Below are positions 55,420-64,000 of a stretch of DNA of 64,000 nucleotides, one piece after another. Position numbers and translations under genes: made by a program. Below the pieces are notes generated by a model. That model saw only the letters and a program-made list of their open reading frames with translations. It did no database searches and was not told the origin of the DNA. The stretch is from Azolla caroliniana (Eukaryota > Polypodiophyta). The stretch covers positions 4,774,001-4,838,000 of the forward strand of contig JBHGNT010000007.1 in the NCBI GenBank assembly GCA_043228905.1, written 5' to 3'. Numbering within the stretch: the first letter of the stretch is position 1; every line of letters begins with the position of its first letter.

Positions 55420-56100
55420 CACACTCACATATAGGGTAGTGGGAGAGTGCGAAAGTATGGGGGGTTTAAATGTACTTCTCCTATCACTACTCCGGGTATC
55501 AAGGCAAATATCTCCTCAGAAAATAGGAATATTTGACCGACTTGTAACGTACTTCCCTCCGGCTATAAAAGGAGGGGAGGGTCTCCTGTAAAGGGGTTCC
55601 CGATCACATGGTTTTTTTTTTGTTCCTCGTTTTGTCAAGGTTTGGGGTTTTGTTTTGGTGTGTAGGGTCTGAGGTCTCTCGAGCTTGTATGCTCTAAGGG
55701 TTCTGGTTTCTACTATGTCTTCTACGCAAGACCTCCACTTCCGGTGGCGACCCCAAGAGCTCCCCGACTAGTGGCTTGCTTGCAGATATTCATTATATCT
55801 AGTCCGTTTGGTCCGGCTTGAAGCCAGAGATGTAATCAATTGATCATGTATATACTCTCAGTTGTGCATTAAGTGTCTCTCTATGTTGAATGTTTCTCCC
55901 TTTTCCAGTTTCTGTATACGATGTGTGAGTGTGAGTGTGTGTGCGTGCTTGTGTGTGTCTCTCTCTCGACCGGTTGCATCCGGCACGGTTGAGAAGGACG
56001 ACTTGTCGGTGTCTTAGCCGGAGTGATAGATACTGAAGAAACTTGGTTCTCCCATCACCGTTTCTCCTTGGTTCGAGACCTCGACGGCCCTGCCCGAGCT
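55420..56100 (+). promoter_or_regulatory. LTR-like promoter region
   Basis: The stretch tccggctataaaaggagggg (TATA near 55564) with a GC-rich leader and CT-rich downstream sequence resembles plant LTR promoters. It sits directly upstream of a copia integrase remnant. Neither LTR end nor a second copy is seen, so the assignment is tentative. Confidence 0.35.
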
Positions 56101-56340
56101 GACTCGCAAGCCATGGATTTCCACGACAACATCACATTCATCGACAACTTCTCTAGACACACCTAGATTTATCCTATGCGGCAAAAGAGTGAAGTATTCT
56201 CACACTTCTAGAAATTAAAAAACGAAGTCAATAGGCAGTCGGTCGACATGTTGGTTGCCTTCAATCAAACGTAGGCAAAGAGTACTTCTTCGACGCCTTC
56301 ATAACATACCTTCGACAAGAAGGAATTCGGCGGGAGTTTT

Positions 56341-56695
56341 TGTCGAGAATTGTGACCGGCCACAACCGGTTTCTTGTTCGGATGTTTGGGTGCAAGGAAC
56401 GTAAAATAGAATGCACTCAGACAGAGTACGAAAATAGAAATAACACAAGAGACAAAAACACACGATTTTAACGTGGAAACCCAAAATGGGAAAAACCACG
56501 GGGGTTCCACAAAACCCGAGAAACAGAATCACTATGCTAAAAGGAGGAGTACAACTAGAAGCTCCGAGGCAATGACCTCGAGATTCAACTTCGTCAACAT
56601 AAGGCTACAGAGTTACACACGCTCTCACTCTCACTCACTTACTATTACACAGTTTTAGAGGCAACGACCTTCTAAGTCACCTTTTTAACAATAAC

Positions 56696-56733
<38 letters not shown>

Positions 56734-56934
56734 GTAACATTATGATTGGCCTAAGTACTTATACTAGTACACCTTTTGGGTTATTTACAAGTGTAGCCCA
56801 TAAGGGCATATTTAGACTATTTACAAGTATAGTCTTCCGAGTTGGCTGTCTACATGATTTCGGTTTTGGCCTCGGCCGAGTTTCTCATCAACTCAACTCT
56901 TCTCTTCCCATCCGAAGGGACCCGTTTCATAATA
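56341..56934 (-). repeat. Solo LTR related to the young Tork-like copia
   Basis: The 594-bp segment is flanked by gtttt on both sides (56336-56340 and 56935-56939). On the minus strand it starts TATTATGAAACGGG (TG changed to TA) and ends AATTCTCGACA. Shared wording with the young copia LTR includes ttttaacgtggaaaccc, gggaaaaaccacggg and gactattt/ctatttacaa-type phrases, and the length is almost equal. No internal region is present, so unequal recombination between LTRs is the likely origin. Confidence 0.85.
56695..56733. repeat. (ATC)n microsatellite
   Basis: About 13 ATC triplets inside the solo LTR. Confidence 0.95.
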
Positions 56935-57667
56935 GTTTTCCTGCTGACACACATTGAGTCAACAGAATGGAGTAGCCGAAAGGAAAAGTTGGCACATATT
57001 GGAGGTGGTAAGGGCAATGATGAACGAAAAGAACTTGCCTAAATCGTATTGGGCAAAAGCGGCACACACATCCATCTACCTCATGGACCGGTGCACAACA
57101 TCAGGAGTGCACAATGGCACACCTCACGAGAAGTACTATGGAAAGAAGCTGGATCTATCCCATGTAAGGATATTCGGCACAATTGCATTCGTGCACATTC
57201 CTGACGAAAAGCGCAAAAGCTAGATCCCAAGTCTAAGAAATGTATCCTCATCCGATAGTCATTGGAGAAAATGGGGTACAAATGCTTCAACCCCTCTACT
57301 CAGAAGGTTCACATATGTCGGGAACAAATCGACATCTTGGTATGAACCTGAGCCGACTCCACCCGAGCCATTTCCGGTCAACCTTGATGACAGAAAGGTT
57401 AATGATGACCAATACTCGAGGAGAGTTCGATCTCAACTAGATTGAGCGGACCACATGAGCCTCCAAGCGACCAAAGCACATCTCAGCCGAGTTCGAAGAT
57501 GGACAAAGGGAAGGCCAAAATGCCAGAGTAAGAAGATCCGAACGACAACGAATCGACTCACTCACTTGATAGTGAGTTCGACTGCCATGATATTCCTATC
57601 ATGAAACTCCAACACTCCACCCGAGAAAAGAACGTCGTTAGCCGATTCGGCTACAACGACTACATGG

Positions 57668-58100
57668 TGTTACCGGCCGGCAAAGGAGTCCAGAGTGGGA
57701 AACGGAGAGCTAATTAAGTAGTAGGAATGTGGTTGTAATTAAGCTATGAGTGTGGACGGACGGACCGGAATCGGTATGCCGTTCCGGATCCGGACCGATC
57801 CCGAACAGGTGCGGATGGCACCGTTTTGTAATACAGACTGGAAACCTATTTAAAGGCCTGGATACAATGTAATAGTTAGCGGTTAATTAATGAAAGCTTA
57901 AGTGTTGTTATATCTCTGTGTCAATTGCCGTTCTGTCTTAATTGTTATATCTTACGCGTGTTATGAAGACGATCCTAATAAGTAACTTGATTAAGTCGGA
58001 TTAAGCGTTGAAGTCTAATCCGGTTGCCGTAACACCCTTTGGTGAAGTGTCTCCCGTAGACACCCTGTGTTAGGCCATTGTCCGGCCCGAAGAGTTAACA
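57668..58100 (+). repeat. 5' LTR of truncated gypsy
   Basis: It starts TGTTACCGGCC and ends AGAGTTAACA. A TATA-like ctatttaaagg is near 57847. A likely primer site (tggcgaccacgattcctg, 58108 on) follows. I cannot name the tRNA with confidence. Confidence 0.75.
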
Positions 58101-58153
58101 CAGTTTTTGGCGACCACGATTCCTGTTTTTGCAGCGAACGACGGCACGAATGG

Positions 58154-60845
58154 ATGTCTACATCAACGCACGACCTGGTTACAGATCGAACTCGACGCCT
58201 TGCCGAAAGGCAAAGGAAACGCGAGGCTTTCCAGCAAGCAGCGCAGGAAATTAGAGCGGATCGCTCGTTTTCCAACGTAATCCGGAGAGTAGCGGAGAAC
58301 TCCCACTGGTTACAGCAAACATCGCACCCGGACGACGGCAGCAGCCTAAGTAGCCTCTGGGAAACCGAATCCCTTCTCCACGCGTTGGCAAACGGAGAAG
58401 GCGAAGCAGAGGCCTTTTCAGCATATGAATCAGACTCTGAAGGGGAATACAGCGTGCACACGAACTACCGTAGCAGCAACGAAACCCCGGGCGGACCGGA
58501 GGACGAAGGATCGGATACCTTACCGACACCGGAACCGGAACCGGAAGTGCTAACGCTGGAACCCCCGGAACCAGCAGAAGAAGAACGACCTCCGACACCG
58601 GAAGTCGAGAAGGAGAGGCCTCCGTCACCAGCGGAAGAGAAACAACCGACACCGGAATCAAATCGGGAAAGACCACCGACACCGGAGAAAATTTCGGAAC
58701 GAGCACCAACACTACCAGCCCGCGCACCGATACTGGACGACGACATGCCGTTCCAGTACTCCAAGTATAGAGATGATCCGGACACGGAAGCTCATGTGCA
58801 CGCATTTGAACAGACATGGGAAGCCAACCATGTGTCCTAGCGACTGACACTGGAGGAAGAAGAACGCTCTAAGATAGCAGAGTTTGGCGTCACATTGGAG
58901 GGACCGGCAGCAAGATGGCGCCGGACGCAGGACTCGTCTACCATCAACACCTTTGCAGATTTAAAAGCTAAATTCATGCATTTTTTTCAAAAGGAGGTGG
59001 ACCAGACCGTAATGGTAGGCTTATTTTATACCATCCGGCAAGAGGCAGGGGAGAGCATTCCCCAATTTGTCATCTGGTTTCAACGGATGCATAGTCAGCT
59101 TACCCGTGCACCCCCGGAGGAGGAATTACGGACGATATTCCTAAACGCGCTCCGGGAACCCCTACGCACGGTTTGCACGGTAATCGATTTCCGCACAAGT
59201 ACCATCGACCGGGTCATTGACCGGGTGAAAGAGATGGAAAAGACAAGCTCCTGGCTCACACTGGGCGCACTTCAACAGGCGTTACCGTCCGATGAAGACC
59301 TCCGGTTTCGGCAAGCAATACAGTGCACAACCTGCTTGAATTCCGGACACTCGGCTCTAGAATGCACTATGAGGACGCAATGTGTAATCTGTCAATCCTA
59401 GAGCCATACGACGGATAGGTGCGAGTATAATCTGTTGACTCGGCAAGCACCGCCCGTCCGACAAATTGAGCCACGCAACAGCCGGGATGAAGAAGACGAA
59501 CGCTGGCGACGAATGGACCGTGACCGACCGGCACAGGATGTCCGGTATGGCGAGCGACGGGAAAATGATGTCCGGTATGGCGAGCGACGAGAAAATAATG
59601 TCCGGTACGGCGAGCGACGGGAAAATGATGTCCGGTACGGTGATCGGCGAGATAACTATGACCGGCATGATCGGTACCAGGATTACAATAGACAATACGA
59701 ACAGTACGACCGGGAGCACTCCCCCGGGCATCGTCAGCAACGGGAGGAATACGGCCGGTATAATGGGCAACCCCGTCAAGAGTACCGTAATAAGAAGAGC
59801 TTTAACAAAAAACGGCATTTTAAAAAAGGCGGCTACCCCCGGGATCCGGAACAAGGCACTCCAAGTAGCCAACCGGTACAAAACCCCGCGCGTACCGTAG
59901 GACCTGCCCCGGGTACAACAGACAATGCCGAATCTAGCAATGCCCGGAAAGCCTACTGCTACTATTGCAGACAGGAAGGCCATTATAGTAACCAATGCCC
60001 GGTGAAGAGCTATGAAAAACGACCGACGGTAAATATGGTAGTCCCTGAGGTGGCAGACCTGCAGCAGGTGACCACAAGATCGAAGGGCATGGACAAAGAA
60101 TGGGAGACACAGGAGACCATCCGCAAACAAGCAACGGAATGGGTAAAGAAAGCAAACGAGCAGAATGTCACAGACTTACAGCAGCAAAAGGAGAACACCG
60201 CAGGGCTTGCCAGCGGTAGTCACTCCGAGAACGAGACATGGCAGGCGTTGCAAGAATGCCAGATTACGTTACCACTAGGAAGACTCCTACAACTCGTGCC
60301 TAGATTCACGGAAGGACTGAAGACGGCCATGACGACACGAGAACCATCACCGGCACCGGTACTCTTCTCGAATCCGGAGGAGGGACCAACAGTGGTAGAC
60401 ACCAGCAGTCCGGTAATCACTGCCATTGTAAAAGGGAAAGAACTCCCCGGCACAGTTATAGACGGAGGCTCTGGGGTAAATGTAATAAGCCTCCGGACGT
60501 GTGAGGACCTAGGAATCCACGAGTGGGAGCCGTGTCCGTTCTGGTTGCGGATGGTCGATACAAGCTCAGTGCGGCCGACAGGATTAATACGGAAATTAGA
60601 AGTCACCGTCGGCGGGCATACATTTCACATCTCGGCCATAGTGCTACAATTATAGGCACAAGGCACATACCCACTATTGCTGGGGCGGCCATGGTTGAAA
60701 ACGGCACATATCAAACAGAATTGGCGGAAAAATATAATTACCTTCTGGCGAGGAAAAGCCAAGGTACGGGTACCAACACAGCCAAGGACGAGCACTGGCA
60801 AGGAATGTACACCGTTGTATGCGGAATGCGTCTTTATGATGAAGG
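58154..60845 (+). pseudogene. Gypsy gag-protease, one frame with three in-frame TAG stops
   Basis: The frame from ATG 58154 opens with a basic, A/R/Q-rich N-terminus, then a P/E-rich repeat zone (58500-58720). It continues into a retrotransposon gag domain (EGPAARWRRTQ, DLKAKFMHFFQ, near 58895-59130) and a first zinc knuckle-like CTTCLNSGHSALEC near 59327. A VRYGERREN repeat (59540-59650) and a second knuckle CYYCRQEGHYSNQC near 59956 follow. The protease motif is VIDGGSGVNVIS near 60454, with LLLGRPWL near 60675. The only stops are TAG at 58838, 59399 and 60653, all in one frame, each consistent with CAG to TAG decay. The wording VIDGGSGVN is typical of plant Tat-group proteases. Readthrough is possible but unproven. 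Confidence 0.85.
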
Positions 60846-61440
60846 TAGTGATAATTCAGGAACTGGAAAACTTTTCCGAAGCCGCTAAGGACCCACGATG
60901 GGTCGAAGTGATGAATGAGAAGATGCAAGCACTCTCCAAGAACGAAACATGGGATCTCATCCCCTCTTCACCCCACCATAAGACCATCGGATGCCGATGG
61001 ATATACAAGGTGAAGTACAACACCGATGGCATTGTCAACCGGTATAAGGCCCGACTTGTCGCGAAAGGCTACGCATAGACACATGGGGTCGATTATGAAG
61101 AGACCTTTGCCCCGGTGGCAAAGATGACAAAATTCGAACCGTGATCGCGCTTGCAACAGCCAAAGGATGACACCTCCACCAAATGGACGTTAAGAACGCC
61201 TTTCTTCAAGGCGAATTAGATGAGGAGGTGTATATGATACAACCACCCGGTTTCAAGTCGAGCACAGGCCCGCAAGCAGTTAGCTGACTCAAAAAGCCTC
61301 TCTATGATCTCAAATAGGCACTTAGAGCATGGCATTCGAAGATAACCCAATATCGTCACCAAATAGGTTTCAAAATGTGCAAGTTCGACAATTCCCGGTT
61401 CATCTAGGACGACTCCGGAGGACATCTATTTATCATAATA
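60846..61440 (+). pseudogene. Copia RT remnant, continuation of the split copia
   Basis: [44 protein letters not shown] and the [12 protein letters not shown] words (60868-61128) are copia RT. A TAG at about 61076 and a frame loss near 61130 follow. Later frames retain [19 protein letters not shown] (near 61180-61236) and PPGFKS. It ends near 61440, before YVDD, and is followed by minus-strand copia gag sequence. Confidence 0.87.
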
Positions 61441-61449
61441 GTGTCGATT

Positions 61450-62345
61450 CCAATTATGGCACAGTGCTGCGAATTTCTAACTCGACTTAGTCAGTATGCA
61501 GAGTCGAGTATTATGAAATTGAGATCGATGAGGGGTCACGTAGTAGGATGCACTCAAATCCAGGAGCCATGTGCTCAATTCCTCAGCCGTAAGCAGAACT
61601 TTTGATTCGCCTGAGTTTTCTATAAAGAGGATATTTGGGTCGTCCGTCAATACTTTGGTTGAAGAGTCGATGTAGTTGACCTCCTCATGCCAGCCACCCT
61701 TTTGATAAGCTCGTTGAGCTTTATCATTCCTGGTTTTTAAGGGCGCAACAATCGGCCTTGATATGTCCAGCTTTCTTGTAGTAGTTGCATGTTCAATTAT
61801 CTCAAGACTTGCTCCGGCTTTGCTTATTTGTCGGCAGTTGGGAAGAACTTTTACCTTGACTGTTCGGTTGGTTGGCCAAACCTTGTACAAGTAGGCGTCA
61901 CTGGCCAAATCGTTTGCAAACGATTTCCTCCAAGCAATTTCTGTTAGGATTGAGCTCATGATTTCGGAGTATTTTACTGCATCAATCGATGCATTGCACA
62001 CAGTTGTGACAAAAGTTTCTCAAGGAGGGAGACTACTCATGAGCAACATTGCTTTTAATTCGTCTTTGATTGTCATCCCTTGAGCTGAAATTTGGGAGCT
62101 TAGGCTTTCGTACTCGTTGAGGTGTGCCTGGACCGAATCGGATTTTTTCATCCGAAGGTTGTAGAGGCTCCAGATCAGATATATCTTTATTGCGGTGTCG
62201 CAAAGATTGTGGTTGTGTGTCGCAACCGCCGAGGTTCTATGACTTGGGGATGATCGGGGTGAAAACGCGTAATCGCAAACGGTGCGATGACAAGAAGCCA
62301 ATAAGGCAAGATAAATGCAACGTTGTCGCGAAAAGAATTTTACTT
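61450..62345 (-). pseudogene. Copia gag-protease remnant, minus strand
   Basis: On the minus strand gag words IYLIWSLYNLRMKKSDSVQAHLNEY and LKAMLLMSSLPP (near 62030-62190) resemble UBN2 gag. After stops and a change of frame, STWLLDLSASYYVTPHRSQF near 61540 matches the copia protease DSGAS site, with the catalytic-site glycine lost (DSG to DLS). No integrase or RT follows. It is separate from the plus-strand RT remnant next to it. Confidence 0.75.
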
Positions 62346-62922
62346 GTAAAACAACCACTTACAATATTTATTTGCCAAAAGTTACTTGGCAAGACTTGAA
62401 CTCACAAACTCTATTTGAGAAGAAGTGTTTGAGATACACCACTTCAATCTCTCTAGTTTCGATTTATTTGTCTTTCTCTTTCACTTTATATATACTAAAT
62501 TTATATTACAAAATTTGATTACCAAAAGAAGTTATTTGAAGACGATTCCAACTCACGACCTTTTGTTTACAAAGAGACGTTTGAGATACACCACTTTAAC
62601 TTCTTCCTTTTCTTGTATCCCTTTTCTTTTCTTTAACTCTTGTCTTGATTTATATTGGCGAGCTCTGCATCCCATACCCACGGGAGCTTCTTCACTCGCT
62701 TTTCCTTCTCTTCCTTCTCCTTCTCCTCCTCCCTTCCCTTCCGAAGCTTGTATCTTGGGCTTCTGAACTCCGATTCATGAACCGAAAATTCCTTCATGCT
62801 CCTTGTCATAAGCTCCAGATGGGAAATGTACTTCTATAGATTTTTGACATTTTTTTCACATCGTGAAGTGTCAACTTCACGACACCCACCCCCTCTGAAC
62901 TTGCACACACCTATGGGCGAGT
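62346..62922. other. Unassigned T/C-rich sequence
   Basis: Phrases such as gtttgagatacaccactt recur at about 62430 and 62580, a diverged ~155-bp duplication. No gene is supported. Confidence 0.5.
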
Positions 62923-63999
62923 TCACACCACTTCATTTTGATCCTCTTCGAAAAATTCTTCATCCTCATTTTCTATGAAACTAGGTTCGGTGTCTTCTCT
63001 TCTTTTAAAAATCTTTATTCTTTTTCCCGCAATCGGTGTCTGGATCTCAGTCCCATCCAACTCATTCAGGTAGTAGGTAGCCTTATCAGTCACCTTCCAT
63101 ACTTTGTAAGGCCCAAACCACTGTTTTGCGAACTTCCTCATTGTACTGTACTGGTTCTCGAGGCTACTATCCAGTACCAACACCCAGTCTCCTTCTTGAA
63201 CCTTTCGTGGTCTTAATCTATTTACTTTGTCAAATCTTGCTTTGTTCTTTATCCGAGCTTCCTTCAATTTCTTAGTAGCCTTTTCTACATCTTCTGCTTG
63301 ACATTGTAGTTGTCGGATACGAACTGCTAGCAAGTCTTCTCTACTCATCTCTGACTCCCATGGTGGCATTGCCCATGTAGCAATCTTCACTTCAATCGGC
63401 ATCATCGTCCTTTGTCCTATCATGAGCTCTATCGGCATATATCCTGTCACCGAACTGTGTGTGGTCCTATCCGCCCACAATGCATATGGCAAGACCTTTG
63501 GCCAATTACCTACTTTGCCTTTACATGATTTTGCAAGTGCTTTAACTATCGGGCTATGACCTCTTTCTATCTTTCCATTTGCCTCGGGATTATATGTTGT
63601 GGTCAATGATAACCGAATTCCAATTCTATCAAAGAACTCTCTTGCTTCATCAGAATTGAGCTCACCTCTATCAGCCACTATCTTCCCTATACACCCATAC
63701 CTACATATTATATCCTCTAATATGAATTGACATACTGCCGATGTGGTCTTCAATCTTAGTGCTCTTCCTTCAACTTGATTTGTAAGGTCTTCTCTAGCGA
63801 GTACCAAGAACTTCTTTTGACTTGCCCCCATTGGCATTGCCACTATATCAACCATCCACTTGTAATGTATATTCGGCGAATAGGTTGGGTGCAACTCATC
63901 TTTATGCTTAATGTTGGAGTAGATTTGACAGGTTGGGCATGTCTCGACATACCTCTTGATTTCGTTGTAGAATCCTGGCCACCAATATCTTTCCTTTAT
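62923..63999 (-). CDS. Ty3/gypsy integrase, partial at window edge
   Basis: The minus-strand frame is open from the right edge to TAA-type stop at 62923, about 359 codons. At the edge is the zinc-binding end RYWWPGFYNEIKRYVETCPTCQ. The catalytic core follows: MVDIVAMP (first D) near 63850, ADRGELNSDEA (second D) near 63660 and NPEANGKIERGH (catalytic E) near 63570. The C-terminal GKVGNWPKVLPYALW, GDWVLVLDSS and WFGPYKV blocks follow, then the acidic end EFFEEDQNEVV. No chromodomain is present. All three catalytic acids are intact. It is much better preserved than the gypsy remnants elsewhere in the window. Whether RT lies upstream is beyond the window. Its phrasing (HSSVTGYMPIELMIGQR) differs from the chromovirus integrase at 51127-51400. 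Confidence 0.87.
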   Translation of the reverse strand: MKERYWWPGFYNEIKRYVETCPTCQIYSNIKHKDELHPTYSPNIHYKWMVDIVAMPMGASQKKFLVLAREDLTNQVEGRALRLKTTSAVCQFILEDIICRYGCIGKIVADRGELNSDEAREFFDRIGIRLSLTTTYNPEANGKIERGHSPIVKALAKSCKGKVGNWPKVLPYALWADRTTHSSVTGYMPIELMIGQRTMMPIEVKIATWAMPPWESEMSREDLLAVRIRQLQCQAEDVEKATKKLKEARIKNKARFDKVNRLRPRKVQEGDWVLVLDSSLENQYSTMRKFAKQWFGPYKVWKVTDKATYYLNELDGTEIQTPIAGKRIKIFKRREDTEPSFIENEDEEFFEEDQNEVV

Positions 64000-64000
64000 T

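Larger units (their letters stand above)
56101..57667 (+). pseudogene. Copia integrase and linker, split by a solo LTR
   Basis: Integrase starts mid-domain: DFHDNITFIDNFSRHT near 56120, KSEVFSHF near 56190, then GGxREF-type residues near 56330. After the solo LTR (56341-56934) it continues with QQNGVAERKS near 56962, NEKNLPKSYWAKA near 57022, HVRIFGTIAFVHIP near 57160 and an acidic linker. Stops and shifts are frequent (56167, 56211, 57221 and others). It is cut at 57667 by a gypsy LTR. Its RT appears at 60850. Confidence 0.85.
57668..60845 (+). mobile_element. Gypsy element, 5' LTR to protease only, 3' end lost
   Basis: It begins TGTTACCGG within the copia linker, with LTR to about 58100, primer-site region, gag, zinc fingers and protease. 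It then joins copia RT sequence at about 60845. RT, RNase H, integrase and the 3' LTR are absent. The arrangement implies insertion into the copia followed by a deletion that removed the gypsy 3' half and a little copia linker. Confidence 0.82.

Overview
The window is nuclear DNA from a flowering (seed) plant. It is dominated by nested and decayed transposable elements: Ty1/copia and Ty3/gypsy LTR retrotransposons, L1-type LINEs, and a Mutator-like TIR element. There is one convincing host gene, an intronless PADRE/DUF4228 protein gene at 36458-37363 on the plus strand. I cannot name the species. No CRISPR array, bacterial operon or organelle block is present.

Layout. 1-4525: 3' end of a copia element with an unusually long tail after RNase H, inserted into the RNase H of an older copia. 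4526-11049: an L1-like LINE, interrupted by a 5'-truncated copia (5085-8354). 11050-22010: a Tork-like copia split by a 9.4-kb insertion (12108-21508) that has matched ends and a 10-bp target duplication. That insertion carries long TACATA-type satellite DNA, a foldback MITE with a 9-bp target duplication, an antisense LINE with a 15-bp target duplication, and one unrecognised 277-codon ORF. 22197-26749: a complete non-autonomous LTR retrotransposon with a 5-bp target duplication. 27752-29120: a short-LTR gypsy deletion derivative carrying a minisatellite. 29111-29675: a tandem duplication bounded by poly-C runs. 29676-35190: AT-rich DNA without recognisable genes.

35190-41000 is the genic segment. 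It has a dense W-box cluster, purine microsatellites and telo-boxes upstream of the PADRE gene, and several local tandem duplications downstream. 41000-41700 holds a decayed gypsy pol.

42175-54155 is a clear nest. An old minus-strand copia gag is interrupted by a chromovirus-type gypsy (43270-53476). That gypsy is interrupted in its 3' LTR by an intact, young Tork-like copia (43292-48592, one 1357-aa polyprotein) and in its integrase tail by a 1.7-kb solo-LTR-like insertion containing seven ~105-bp repeats. Around 54280-54460 are two tRNA-derived, SINE-like modules.

56100-61440 is a copia pol containing a solo LTR and a truncated gypsy (LTR-gag-protease) joined directly to copia reverse transcriptase. 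61450-62340 is a copia gag-protease remnant. 62923 to the window edge is a largely intact gypsy integrase.

The elements do not form a pathway. The window is best read as successive insertions ordered by nesting and by LTR divergence. Its most distinctive contents are the 9.4-kb TIR element with its unrecognised ORF, the non-autonomous LTR elements, and the W-box-bearing promoter region of the PADRE gene.
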